Positions 53,765 through 62,912 of a stretch of 64,000 nucleotides of DNA are shown piece by piece. This DNA is from Lachnospiraceae bacterium (GTDB lineage: Bacteria > Bacillota > Clostridia > Lachnospirales > Lachnospiraceae): positions 1 to 64,000 of the forward strand of contig JAAWOG010000011.1 of NCBI GenBank assembly GCA_022799355.1. Direction: 5' to 3'. Each line of letters starts with the position of its first letter. Positions within the stretch are counted from its first letter, which is position 1. The notes below the pieces were generated by a model. That model ran no database searches and was not told the DNA's origin. It saw only the letters and a list, made by a program, of their open reading frames with translations. A program made the translations under genes and the position numbers.

Positions 53765-56293
53765 TTATCTCTTATACGCCACAGCCCCCTCATATCGATT
53801 CGAGCGCCATATGATATCCACCAGTCTGCTGATACACGCCTTCAGGTCCTCTTTCTTCAAAGTCCCTTCCGCCAGCTCCTTCTCCAGATTCTCCCTGTCG
53901 CAGACTGCCCCGGGCATCACCAGATCATTTCCCGCACGCATACAGCCGGAAGCCGTGCAGTCCTCTCCCTGCTCGGTCGTTGTCCAGTCCGTCATGATCA
54001 TTCCCGCAAATCCCCACTCCGAACGGATCACATCCGTACAGATATCATGGTGATTTGCCACATGCACGCCGTTCAGCAGATTATAACTGGTCATAATGGA
54101 CATGGGCTGTGATTCCTTTACCGCGATCTCGAACCCTTTCAGATAAATCTCGCGCAGCGCCCGCTCGGAAACGATGCTGTCCGAACCCATCCTGTTGTCC
54201 TCCTGGTTATTGCAGGTAAGATGCTTGATCGTAGTACCACAGCCCGGCACGGACTGTACGCCGTCTGTCACAGCCGCCGCCATTTTTCCCGAGAGCAGCG
54301 GATCTTCCGCGTAATACTCAAAATTTCTGCCGCACAGAGGATTCCTGTGGATGTTCATGCCCGGCGCCAGCCAAAGCGTAACCCCGAACTCTTCCATCTC
54401 TCCGCCGACCATCCGCCCGATCCTGCGGAGCAGACCGCAGTCCCAGCTCTGGGCAAGCAGCGTTCCCACCGGCATCGCCGTACAGTACTGATAATATCGT
54501 TCCCCGGGTTCCTCCTCCATATCCCCACAGAATATACCGCCTTCCAGGGCAAAAGAAGAAGGCTTCGGCAGAATCTTTCCATTCTCCACATTGTAATGCT
54601 TCATCAGCCTGAGTCCTGCCGGTCCGTCCGCAAGCACAATGGGAGCCAGCCCTTTATCCAGGGCACAGCCGCTTGTCTCCCCCGCGGAACCGGGCACGGA
54701 TATACCTGCCGCCCCCAGATTTCCTCCCTCGCCCTGCTCTCTCTCCATTGTATCTCCGCCGGCAAGGGCGATCAACTGTTCCGTAGTCAGGGTATCCACA
54801 AACGCCGCCGCTTCCTCTGTAGTAAAATCCTTATTTTCCCGATAAATAATCTCCTTTTCGACAATATTCGGACATATTTCCAAAACCGGCAGCCCCTTTT
54901 CGCGCACAACCCCGGCAAGTTTTTCAAGCTTTCCCCGCATCCTCCCCGCAGGCTGCTTTAACTCAGCCAGTTCCTTCCGAAGTGGCGCAATATGTTTTGT
55001 TCTTATCAAAACAATATCCTCAGACAGCACTGCGACAGATACCGGAACAGCCGATGACAGGGAATTTCCAAGCCAGAACGTATACTCTCCCTCCTCCAGC
55101 ATCCAACCGGGTAATTCTTCACAATAGGAAGAAAGCCTCTCCAAGGGAATCTCCATCTCAATTTCCTGACTTTCCCCCGGCGCGAGCAGATCTGACTTTT
55201 CAAAGCCTGCCAACCTCCGGTACTCCTTCTCCATCTTCCCTGCGGGCGGCGTGACATAAAGCTCCGCCACTTCCCGTCCGCCGTAAACCTCTCCCGTATT
55301 GGTTACTTTTACGACAAAGCGTAAACTTTTCTTTTCATCCTCCCACTTCACAGACACAAAATCCATACGAAAATCCGTATAGGATAAACCGAAGCCAAAG
55401 CCATACCTCACCGACACATCAAACGTATCAAAATATCGGTAACCGACATAGATCCCCTCCTGATAAAACTCCTGTTCCACATCTCCGTTATTGCCGGAAA
55501 ATGTGGCACTATTCGGGTAATCTTCATATTGACGGGCCCAGCTCCCGGTGAGTTTTCCGGAAGGCGGCACCGCACCGCCAACCACATCCGCAAAAGCATT
55601 TCCGCCCTCCATACCGGGCTGTACAATATAGAGCAATGCCTCAATATTCGGGTGCTCATCCAGAAAAGAGAGGTCAACCGGACCTCCGGTATTAATCACA
55701 ACTGCCACATGGGCATAATTTGCGCAGATATCGGATAACTGCCGCATCTCTTCCCCCGTCAGCCTGTAATCACCCTCGCCGCTGCTTCTGTCTTTCCCTT
55801 CTCCCGCCACACGGCTCAGGATATAAAAAGCAACTTCCGCTTCCGTCTTATCTACCGGTCCCCCGGCAGGCATCATAAATGGAGTTGTACTGTAGATCTG
55901 AAAAAATTCCGGCATTCCCTCCATGGACGCCGCTCTCTCCAGAATATCATCCCTCCATGCGCCTCTCGCCTCTCTATAACAGTTATCAAAATCCCTGATC
56001 CAATTCTCATTGGTGATCTGAAAGCCTGCATTTTTCATCCCCTGATAGATACTGACGCTCTCCCGCTCATTGACATCCCCGGAACCTGTGCCGCCTTTTA
56101 TTGTTTTAGATGCGCCCACGCCGTAAAGCGCCACCTTTGTCCCTTTTTTCAGAGGAAGCAGATGATTTTCATTTTTCAGCAGCACCATTCCCTCTGCTGC
56201 CGCCCTTCTTGCCAGCGCCCGGTTTTTTATCTCCCGCTCCGATATTTCAGGTGATCTTGTCCCTGTCAATTGTCTCTGTTTCATATTTCTCAT
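53765..56293 (-). CDS. Glycoside hydrolase family 3 beta-glucosidase, domain-permuted
   Basis: An 842-residue intracellular GH3 enzyme with domain order swapped relative to most members. The N-terminal part (about 20-290) is the usual C-terminal alpha/beta sandwich (AAAEGMVLLKNENHLLPL, GTGSGDVNE, VVINTGGPVDLSFLDEHPN, GYRYFDTFDVSVRYGFGFGLSYTDF). A fibronectin-like domain follows (about 300-410). The C-terminal part (about 490-842) is the TIM barrel with KHLTCNNQEDNRMGSD, SEWGFAGMIMTDW and nucleophile D769. The same permuted order is known from rumen Ruminococcus and Butyrivibrio beta-glucosidases. GGAG lies 11 nt upstream. A CGGAACTG element abuts the ribosome binding site. Confidence 0.9.
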   Translation of the reverse strand: MRNMKQRQLTGTRSPEISEREIKNRALARRAAAEGMVLLKNENHLLPLKKGTKVALYGVGASKTIKGGTGSGDVNERESVSIYQGMKNAGFQITNENWIRDFDNCYREARGAWRDDILERAASMEGMPEFFQIYSTTPFMMPAGGPVDKTEAEVAFYILSRVAGEGKDRSSGEGDYRLTGEEMRQLSDICANYAHVAVVINTGGPVDLSFLDEHPNIEALLYIVQPGMEGGNAFADVVGGAVPPSGKLTGSWARQYEDYPNSATFSGNNGDVEQEFYQEGIYVGYRYFDTFDVSVRYGFGFGLSYTDFRMDFVSVKWEDEKKSLRFVVKVTNTGEVYGGREVAELYVTPPAGKMEKEYRRLAGFEKSDLLAPGESQEIEMEIPLERLSSYCEELPGWMLEEGEYTFWLGNSLSSAVPVSVAVLSEDIVLIRTKHIAPLRKELAELKQPAGRMRGKLEKLAGVVREKGLPVLEICPNIVEKEIIYRENKDFTTEEAAAFVDTLTTEQLIALAGGDTMEREQGEGGNLGAAGISVPGSAGETSGCALDKGLAPIVLADGPAGLRLMKHYNVENGKILPKPSSFALEGGIFCGDMEEEPGERYYQYCTAMPVGTLLAQSWDCGLLRRIGRMVGGEMEEFGVTLWLAPGMNIHRNPLCGRNFEYYAEDPLLSGKMAAAVTDGVQSVPGCGTTIKHLTCNNQEDNRMGSDSIVSERALREIYLKGFEIAVKESQPMSIMTSYNLLNGVHVANHHDICTDVIRSEWGFAGMIMTDWTTTEQGEDCTASGCMRAGNDLVMPGAVCDRENLEKELAEGTLKKEDLKACISRLVDIIWRSNRYEGAVAYKR

Positions 56294-56312
56294 TTCTAAA
56301 AAGTCTCCATTT

Positions 56313-56409
56313 CAGTTCCGCATGAGCCTCCACAGCACACATTACCGAGGAGAATTTCCAGCTGCATTTGCATCTGTAAATCCTCCTGTGCGCTTCTCGG
56401 CTCATGCTG
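56313..56409 (-). repeat. CGGAACTG stem-loop element, copy D
   Basis: Same plan as at 21.2 kb with a third stem: CATGAGCC (56399-56406 complement) pairs with GGCTCATG (56321-56328 complement), then CGGAA and CTG. An inner AGGAGGATTT/AAATTCTCCT stem is retained. It ends 5 nt before the GGAG of the GH3 gene. Confidence 0.75.
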
Positions 56410-56413
56410 TTTC

Positions 56414-56424
56414 CAGTTCCGCAT
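56414..56424 (-). repeat. CGGAACTG element remnant
   Basis: GATGCGGAACTG, separated from copy D by GAAA on the minus strand, lies 10 nt after the metH stop. It matches the closing end of the element, as at 21390-21413. Confidence 0.5.
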
Positions 56425-56433
56425 CTATTTATA

Positions 56434-58788
56434 TTATCCTAACACTTCCTTCGCGATATCCGCCGATGCTTTTGCATCTTTGGCATAATAATCCGCACCA
56501 ATCTCCATCGCATAGCTTTCCGTCAGCACCGCCCCTCCTACAAAAATCTTACAGGGGTGCCCGCTCTTTCTGAGTGCCTCTATCGTTTTCCGCATGGAAG
56601 AGACGGTCGTGGTCATCAGGGCGGAAAGTCCCACCAGAAAAACCCTCTCTCTTAAAACCGTCTCCACCACAGTATTTACCGGAACATCCCGCCCCAGATC
56701 AATCACCTGATAACCATAGTTCTCCAGCACCACCCGGACAATATTTTTTCCGATATCATGAATATCGCCTTCCACGGTCGCCATCACAATCTTTCCTTTG
56801 GAGAGATTCTCTCCGCCTCTGCCTGCTATTCTTGTCTTGATCAGATCAAAGCCTGCGCAGGCAGCATTTGCGGCATTGATAAGCTGAGGCAGGAAAATCT
56901 GCTGCTTCTCATACTTTTCCCCCACGATATCCAGAGCAGGAATCAGCTTTTGGTTGATCACATCCAACTCAGACATGGTTTCCAGATACTGCTCCGTCAG
57001 GTTTGCCACCTCCTGTTTCAGCCCTTTTAAAACCGCTTTTTCAATGCTCATCTCAGCGGGTGAGGCTGTAGCAGGCAGCGTCTTTTCCGAAACGGCTCCC
57101 GCAAACCGCTCAATATATGCCGCACAATCCATATCTTCGCCAAAGAGGGCGCGATGAGAAAAGACCATATCCATGATCTCTTTCTGATTGGGATTGACTA
57201 TCGGAAAATCCAGCCCGCAGCACATCGCCTGCATCAGAAAGCCCGCCGTGATATGAATCCGTTCCGGCAGTCCAAAGGAAATGTTGCTGACTCCAAGCAC
57301 GCAGTGCAGTCCCATCTTTTCATGAATATACCGTACCGCCTTAAGCGTCTCCTTCGCCTGACTTTGCTGTGCGGATATGGTCAGCGTCAGCGCATCTATC
57401 AGCACATCCTCACGGGCTATGCCATAACGCTCCGCCGCCGCTAAAATCCGCTCAGCAATTTCGATTCTTGCCTCCGCAGTTTCGGGAATGCCGCCTTTGT
57501 CCATCGTCAGTCCCACCACTGCCGCACCATATTTTTTCACAATGGGCAATACTTTTTCCAGTACCTCCTGCTCCCCGTTTACGGAATTCACGATAGCCCG
57601 TCCGTTACAGACGCGAAGCCCTGCTTCGATGGCTTCCGGATCGGAAGAGTCAATCTGCAACGGCAGTGTCACAACGCTCTGCACCGCTTTGACCACCCTT
57701 GTCATCATCTCCGCTTCCCGTATGCCGGGCAGTCCCACATTGATATCCAGAATATCGGCGCCCGCATCTGCCTGTTCGATGGCCCTCTCCATGATATAAT
57801 TCATGTCTCCGTCCCGCAGCGCCTGCTGAAATCTCTTCTTTCCCGTGGGATTGATCCGCTCCCCGATCACGCGAACCCCGCCGAACTGTGCCACCTGCCC
57901 TGCCGAACAGACTCCCCGGAACAATTTCCTCTCTTTCACATCTTCTGCTTCCGGCACCGCCTGGACACTCCCATTTGCCAGCGCCCTGATAAAATCCGGA
58001 TTCGTCCCACAGCAGCCGCCGAAAATGGACGCCCCGAGTTTCGGAAATTCCGCCATATGCCGTCCGAATTCCTCCGCCCCCATACTGTACTCCCCGGTGG
58101 CGGGATCAGGCATACCCGCATTGGGCTTTACGATAACAGGCAGATCCGTCCACCGCCTCAGTTCCTCCACCAGCGGCGCCAGTTCCTTCGGTCCCAGGGA
58201 ACAGTTGATCCCCAGCGCATCCACACCGAGTCCCGTCAGCGTCAGCGCCATAGCCGCCACCGTCGTCCCCGTAAAGGTTCTTCCGGAAGCCTCGAAACTC
58301 ATGGTTGTCCAGACGGGAAGGTCACTGTTTTCCTTCGCCGCAAGCACCGCCGCCCTTACCTCATACAAATCGGTCATCGTCTCAAATATAATAAGATCCA
58401 CACCGCAGGCGGCTCCCGCTCTCACAACCTGCGCATATATCTCATACGCCTTCTCAAAAGAGAGCATTCCGAGAGGTTCTAAGAGTTCTCCGATTGGGCC
58501 CACATCCAGCGCCACCTTTGCCTTTCCTCCGGCAGCCCTTCTCGCCGTGGCGACATTCGCAGAAACAACTTCCTCCACCGTATAGCCGGTCCCCTCCAGT
58601 TTATGGGCGTTGGTACCAAAGGTATTGGCATACAGCACCTGGCTGCCCGCCTCCACATAACTGCGCTGAACACGCTCTACCACATCCGGGTGCTTTAATC
58701 CGAACAGATCAGGGCGCTCTCCCAGCCCAAGCCCCGCTGCCTGCAGCATGGTACCCATACCTCCGTCCAATATGATCCTATCTCTCAT
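56434..58788 (-). CDS. metH: Cobalamin-dependent methionine synthase lacking the reactivation domain
   Basis: A 784-residue protein with three of the four MetH modules. The homocysteine-binding barrel (1-290) has zinc ligands C196 (GINCSLG) and C259/C260 (GGCCGTNP). The pterin-binding barrel (about 300-560) starts GERINPTGKKRFQQAL. The cobalamin cap and domain (about 580-784) have GDIHDIGKNIV with the cobalt-ligand H677. The C-terminal S-adenosylmethionine/reductase domain is missing and is encoded by the overlapping upstream gene. It remethylates homocysteine to methionine. AAGGGAG precedes the start. It overlaps the activation gene by 11 nt. Confidence 0.95.
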   Translation of the reverse strand: MRDRIILDGGMGTMLQAAGLGLGERPDLFGLKHPDVVERVQRSYVEAGSQVLYANTFGTNAHKLEGTGYTVEEVVSANVATARRAAGGKAKVALDVGPIGELLEPLGMLSFEKAYEIYAQVVRAGAACGVDLIIFETMTDLYEVRAAVLAAKENSDLPVWTTMSFEASGRTFTGTTVAAMALTLTGLGVDALGINCSLGPKELAPLVEELRRWTDLPVIVKPNAGMPDPATGEYSMGAEEFGRHMAEFPKLGASIFGGCCGTNPDFIRALANGSVQAVPEAEDVKERKLFRGVCSAGQVAQFGGVRVIGERINPTGKKRFQQALRDGDMNYIMERAIEQADAGADILDINVGLPGIREAEMMTRVVKAVQSVVTLPLQIDSSDPEAIEAGLRVCNGRAIVNSVNGEQEVLEKVLPIVKKYGAAVVGLTMDKGGIPETAEARIEIAERILAAAERYGIAREDVLIDALTLTISAQQSQAKETLKAVRYIHEKMGLHCVLGVSNISFGLPERIHITAGFLMQAMCCGLDFPIVNPNQKEIMDMVFSHRALFGEDMDCAAYIERFAGAVSEKTLPATASPAEMSIEKAVLKGLKQEVANLTEQYLETMSELDVINQKLIPALDIVGEKYEKQQIFLPQLINAANAACAGFDLIKTRIAGRGGENLSKGKIVMATVEGDIHDIGKNIVRVVLENYGYQVIDLGRDVPVNTVVETVLRERVFLVGLSALMTTTVSSMRKTIEALRKSGHPCKIFVGGAVLTESYAMEIGADYYAKDAKASADIAKEVLG

Positions 58789-59458
58789 GACAATTTCTCC
58801 CTTCTTTCCGATACATACAATTGCGAAACAGGCTACAGCTCTCGCATCCCCTCTTTCGCAATACCTTCCGGGTATTGGAAATCCCCAAAATCGCCGTCAC
58901 GGATTTCCCCGGTATCATCAACATAGAGGCGCTCAGTGAAAGACCTATCTTCCGCTCCGTATCCAGCGCCGCACACAACTGTTTCTGCGTAGAAATCGGC
59001 AGATCCCCATATCCCGGACTGAACCGGTCCGTCAGATATAATCCCTCCGCCTCTACCTCAGCGCGGAGGTCCTCCTCAAAATGATCCGCCACATTCTCAA
59101 TCGCCGTGCTGGCGCAGGCATCCATAATCACCGCATCCGCCATATTGCTCACGCTGTTCCTTGCCAGCAGCCGATCGATTCCCTGTCCAAGCGTAACCGC
59201 CATCAGCACTGCCTCATGACACCCCAAAAGAAGACTTTGAATATCTTCCCCCTCCAACCGCAACGCGGAAAAAAGCGGGCTGTCAATCGGAATCCTCCGC
59301 CAGATCAGCCTCGGCTGTGCGGCTGCCATCACTTCCTCCTGACAGCGCTCTATCTGTTCTTTGAGCTGCACGGGGATCTCCTGCCCGCGATATCCCAGAT
59401 ATAACAATATTTCATTTTCATTTAGTTTGGTCAGTCTCGCCTGCATATTCTCTTCCAT
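58778..59458 (-). CDS. Methionine synthase reactivation-domain protein
   Basis: A protein of about 226 residues from the ATG at 59458 (MEENMQARLTKLNEN), matching the AdoMet-binding activation domain of MetH as a separate polypeptide. DRFSPGYGDLPISTQKQLCAAL is the hallmark (RxSPGYG) and LSASMLMIPGKSVTAILGIS follows. The C-terminus is Cys-rich (CESCSLFRNCMYRK), which may bind a metal cluster. It overlaps metH by 11 nt, so the two are coupled and form the complete enzyme. Split MetH is common in Firmicutes. Confidence 0.9.
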   Translation of the reverse strand: MEENMQARLTKLNENEILLYLGYRGQEIPVQLKEQIERCQEEVMAAAQPRLIWRRIPIDSPLFSALRLEGEDIQSLLLGCHEAVLMAVTLGQGIDRLLARNSVSNMADAVIMDACASTAIENVADHFEEDLRAEVEAEGLYLTDRFSPGYGDLPISTQKQLCAALDTERKIGLSLSASMLMIPGKSVTAILGISNTRKVLRKRGCESCSLFRNCMYRKEGRNCHER

Positions 59459-59591
59459 CCTGCAATACCCTATCCTGAAATCACTCCTGATCCTGCCGGT
59501 CACCGCTCCCTCCGAATATCTTTATGCCATTCTACCACAAACCGTTATCCCCAATCAACCTCCCTCCCTTTTCTTTTGCTCCATGTCAAGG

Positions 59592-59632
59592 CAAACAAAA
59601 AGACAGGCAGATCCGGTTAAGAAATCTGCCTG
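59592..59632 (-). terminator. Terminator after alpha-galactosidase
   Basis: CAGGCAGAT and ATCTGCCTG (59624-59632 and 59604-59612) form a 9-bp stem, followed on the minus strand by TCTTTTTG. A second 9-bp hairpin, AGGACAAAG with CTTTGTCCT (59635-59669), lies between it and the stop. Confidence 0.85.
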
Positions 59633-59686
59633 CCAGGACAAAGTTTCTGCATTGCAAACGCTTTGTCCTATTTATAAGGATAAAAG

Positions 59687-61876
59687 TTATAAAGTGGATA
59701 ACCTCTTTAAATGGATCTGCACAGCCATATCATCGCCCTTTATTTCCGGGAGAAGAATCCCTCCCGCCATCAGCGTCTTCCCCGAGTAGATACTCTCTTC
59801 GCCTGTCACCCGGTACTTTGCCTCCTCCGAAAGTCCGGCAAGCCGGAGCCTTCTCCTGAGTGCGTTGGGCTGTGCCCGATATACTACGCCCTGTACCAGA
59901 ACCTCCGAACTGTCTTCTGACACAAACTCCCAGAATGACATACCGCTTTCTCTTGGATCACACAGTCTGTAGTACAGTCCGTTATAGATCAGATTCTGAT
60001 ACTTTTTATATGATTTTACCTGTTCCGAAACTTCTTTCTTTTCCTCTTCATCCAGTTTGTTCAAGTCCAGTTCATAACCGAAACTTCCCGCCATTGCCAC
60101 CGTTCCTCTTGTCCGAATGGACGTCACCCTGCCTGTCTGATGATTCGGTACCGCAGAGACATGGGAGCCCACCGTGGAAACCGGATAAAAGAAACTTGTG
60201 CCGTACTGGATCACAGTCCTCTCATGGGCATCCGTATCATCACTGCACCAGATTTGAGGGCAGTAATACAGCATCCCCGCATCAAATCTTCCGCCGCCGC
60301 CGCAGCAGCCCTCAAACAAAATATCCGGAAACTCATTCGTCAATCGCTCAAGCAGTTCATAAAGCCCTAAGATATATCTGTGCGGAAGCTCAAGCTGGCG
60401 CTTTTTTGTGAGCGTGGGCGAATACCAGTCGCATATGCTCCGGTTTACATCCCACTTCACATATTCGATATGATTCTCCCGCAGTATCTTGCTGATGATC
60501 TGATAAATATATTCAACTACTTCTTTATTTGCCATATCAAGTGCAAGCTGATATCTGCTCCGCATCGGCGCCCTGCCCGGTATACGGATCGCCCATTCCG
60601 GATGAGAACGGTACAGTTCACTGTCCTCCGAGACCATCTCCGGCTCCATCCAGATCCCGAACTTCATGCCGAGATTATTGATCCGCTCAATCAGCCCGCT
60701 AAGGCCCCCCTGCAGCTTCTTCTCATTGACAACCCAGTCTCCGAGCCCGGAAATATCGGAATCCCGCTTTCCAAACCAGCCGTCATCCAGCACCATCATA
60801 TCAATGCCGAGTTCTGATGCCTGTTTTGCAATCTCTTCTATCTTTGCCGCATTAAAATCAAAGTAAGTCGCTTCCCAGTTGTTGATCAGCACGGGCCTTT
60901 CGGAAAGCTTGTATTTGCCTCTGCACACATTGTTCCGAATCACATGATGAAAGCGGCGGGACAATTCCGTAAACCCGTTCTCCGAACAGGACAGGATTAC
61001 TTCCGGTGCGTAAAAACTATCTCCCTCCTCAAGGTGCCACGCAAAAGTATCCGGATGAATCCCCATCACAAGCCTTATCTGATCAAGCTGGTCTCTCTCG
61101 ATCTGCGTCTGAAACCCGCCGCTGTACATCAGAGCCGCCCCGACACAAAATCCGCTTTTTTCCGATGCGCCCTTTTCACACAGAAGCACCGTGGGATTCT
61201 GCTGGTGGCTGGACATGCCTCTTCCGCTGCTGCTCTCCTGGATGCCGTGAATCAGCGCCGCCCGCTCTGTCTGTCTCTCCTTTGTATGTCTGCCATGGAA
61301 ATGAATCCACTCCCAGTCGCCGTAGGGAATATCCATACACAGACTGTGTACTCTGTTTATGATCACAGGCGTCTTTCCCTGATTCTGCACAACAACACTT
61401 CTTGTGATCACGTCCTCTTTTTCCAGCACGCCGTATTTTAAAGTTACTTTAACGTCCGTCGCCGTGTCTTTTAAAACAATTTCGAGCGTCTCCGCCTCAT
61501 CCTTCGCCGCATATACTGCCGGCAGTCCGGGAATCTGATATTTCCCTTTTAAAATATGATATTCCTGAAAACGAAGATCCAGCGCGCAGCTTCCGTTCTC
61601 ATGGGTGACGGAGATTGCCGGAATCCTGAAATCTCCCACGCCGCCGGAAGCATATTCTAAAGGCAGCGTATCCAGAGAATATGTTCTCCGGTTTTCCGCC
61701 TCATATATATTTCCCGAAAAACCCACATCCGGATAATCCAGAAGATAATCCATCACGCAGTCTGTCTTACCGCCGTACCATAAATGATTTAATACCCCGA
61801 AATCGTCTACCTTCATCTGGTAAAGGGTATTAGCTGTCTCAACATGAAATACGCCATGTTCTACCGTAATTGCCAT
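59687..61876 (-). CDS. Alpha-galactosidase, glycoside hydrolase family 36
   Basis: A 729-residue GH36 enzyme from the ATG at 61876 (MAITVEHGVFHVETAN), with GGAGGG 10 nt upstream; no signal peptide. The N-terminal beta-supersandwich is followed by a TIM barrel with VLDDGWFGKRD, GIWMEPEMVS, the nucleophile D476 in YVKWDVNRS, and the acid/base D546 in CSDDTDAHER. These positions match the known GH36 Geobacillus enzyme closely. GCCGGGGRFDAG is also typical. It hydrolyses alpha-1,6-galactosides such as melibiose and raffinose. The importer genes upstream on the same strand probably bring in the substrate. Confidence 0.95.
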   Translation of the reverse strand: MAITVEHGVFHVETANTLYQMKVDDFGVLNHLWYGGKTDCVMDYLLDYPDVGFSGNIYEAENRRTYSLDTLPLEYASGGVGDFRIPAISVTHENGSCALDLRFQEYHILKGKYQIPGLPAVYAAKDEAETLEIVLKDTATDVKVTLKYGVLEKEDVITRSVVVQNQGKTPVIINRVHSLCMDIPYGDWEWIHFHGRHTKERQTERAALIHGIQESSSGRGMSSHQQNPTVLLCEKGASEKSGFCVGAALMYSGGFQTQIERDQLDQIRLVMGIHPDTFAWHLEEGDSFYAPEVILSCSENGFTELSRRFHHVIRNNVCRGKYKLSERPVLINNWEATYFDFNAAKIEEIAKQASELGIDMMVLDDGWFGKRDSDISGLGDWVVNEKKLQGGLSGLIERINNLGMKFGIWMEPEMVSEDSELYRSHPEWAIRIPGRAPMRSRYQLALDMANKEVVEYIYQIISKILRENHIEYVKWDVNRSICDWYSPTLTKKRQLELPHRYILGLYELLERLTNEFPDILFEGCCGGGGRFDAGMLYYCPQIWCSDDTDAHERTVIQYGTSFFYPVSTVGSHVSAVPNHQTGRVTSIRTRGTVAMAGSFGYELDLNKLDEEEKKEVSEQVKSYKKYQNLIYNGLYYRLCDPRESGMSFWEFVSEDSSEVLVQGVVYRAQPNALRRRLRLAGLSEEAKYRVTGEESIYSGKTLMAGGILLPEIKGDDMAVQIHLKRLSTL

Positions 61877-61920
61877 ATCAAAACTTCCCTCCACTGTCTG
61901 TCTCTATTTCTATTGGAGCC

Positions 61921-61950
61921 GATATTCCGGCTGTTTCCAACCGAAATATC
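61921..61950 (-). repeat. Palindromic hairpin in the alpha-galactosidase leader
   Basis: GATATTTCGG pairs with CCGGAATATC over 10 bp with one wobble on the minus strand, between the promoter and the start codon. It could be an operator or a leader hairpin. Confidence 0.6.
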
Positions 61951-61968
61951 AGCATCTGAGTAATTATC

Positions 61969-61995
61969 ATTATAGCATATTTTTCCAATTTGCAA
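61969..61995 (-). promoter_or_regulatory. Promoter of the alpha-galactosidase gene
   Basis: On the minus strand TGCTATAAT is a consensus extended -10 (TATAAT at 61969-61974). TTGCAA lies 15 nt upstream. The gene can therefore be expressed apart from the importer. Confidence 0.72.
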
Positions 61996-62072
61996 CCGGC
62001 AGATATCAGAAAGCTCAGGTTTATTCTCAGCCGCTGTCCATACATGTCGCAGGATGCGCTCTGTCTTTGCTG

Positions 62073-62912
62073 TTAACCCTTGACCGCACCGTTTGCCACA
62101 CCGTTTAAGATCTGCTTCTGACATACGATATAGAACAGCAGAATCGGAATCAGTGCCAGGATATAGGATGCAAATGCCAGGTTGTAGTTTGTGCCGAACT
62201 GCGTCTGGAAATTAAGCTGTGCCAGAGGCAGTGTGTTAATGCCCGTACCGGACATGATAACAAGGGGTGTCATAACGTCGTTCCAAGTACCCAGCGCTGT
62301 CAGGATCGCCACCGTTGCATGCATCGGCGACATCATCGGGAAAATCACCTTCCAGTAAGTAGTCCATGTGGTCGCGCCGTCTATATACGCCGCCTCCTCC
62401 AACGCTAACGGTATATTTTTTAAATAACCCGTATAAAGCATCACATTCATCGGCATATAGAATACTACGTACAGCAGGATAACGCCGAGTCTGTTGCCAA
62501 GTCCCATCTGCGCCGTCTGTTTTACCAAAGGCATCATCAGGATCGCAAAAGGTACGAACATACCGCTTACAATGTAGAAATAGATAAACTTAAAGCTTTT
62601 TCTCTCCGACATACCTCTTCCGATCGCATAACCCGCAACGGAATGAATGACGATCGCAATGACGATTGTCGCCACCGTAATCAGAAGGCTGTTTCCCAAA
62701 GAGCGCCAGAAGTCAGTCACTTCCATCGCCTGCCTGAAATTCTCAAAGCTCCATGTTGACGGGAATGCCAGCGCACCTGCCACATCGTTTGTCATTTCGC
62801 TGGGCTGCTTGAAAGCTATGATAAATGCCATATATAAGGGAAAGAATACGGTTATGGTGCCTAAGATCAGAACGAACGTCAGCACCCAGTTTGTTCTTTT
62901 TTCTTCCTTCAT
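62073..62912 (-). CDS. Sugar ABC importer permease, MalG type
   Basis: A 279-residue CUT1 permease with six predicted helices. The EAA loop reads EEAAYIDGATTWTTYWKVIFP. The start codon overlaps the partner permease stop by one base (position 62912), showing coupling. It precedes the alpha-galactosidase gene by about 196 nt, which contains a separate promoter. Confidence 0.94.
   Translation of the reverse strand: MKEEKRTNWVLTFVLILGTITVFFPLYMAFIIAFKQPSEMTNDVAGALAFPSTWSFENFRQAMEVTDFWRSLGNSLLITVATIVIAIVIHSVAGYAIGRGMSERKSFKFIYFYIVSGMFVPFAILMMPLVKQTAQMGLGNRLGVILLYVVFYMPMNVMLYTGYLKNIPLALEEAAYIDGATTWTTYWKVIFPMMSPMHATVAILTALGTWNDVMTPLVIMSGTGINTLPLAQLNFQTQFGTNYNLAFASYILALIPILLFYIVCQKQILNGVANGAVKG

Noticed and set aside
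59649-59669. CcpA cre site (TGCAAACGCTTTGT)
   Set aside because: Several consensus positions fail and it lies downstream of a gene inside a hairpin.
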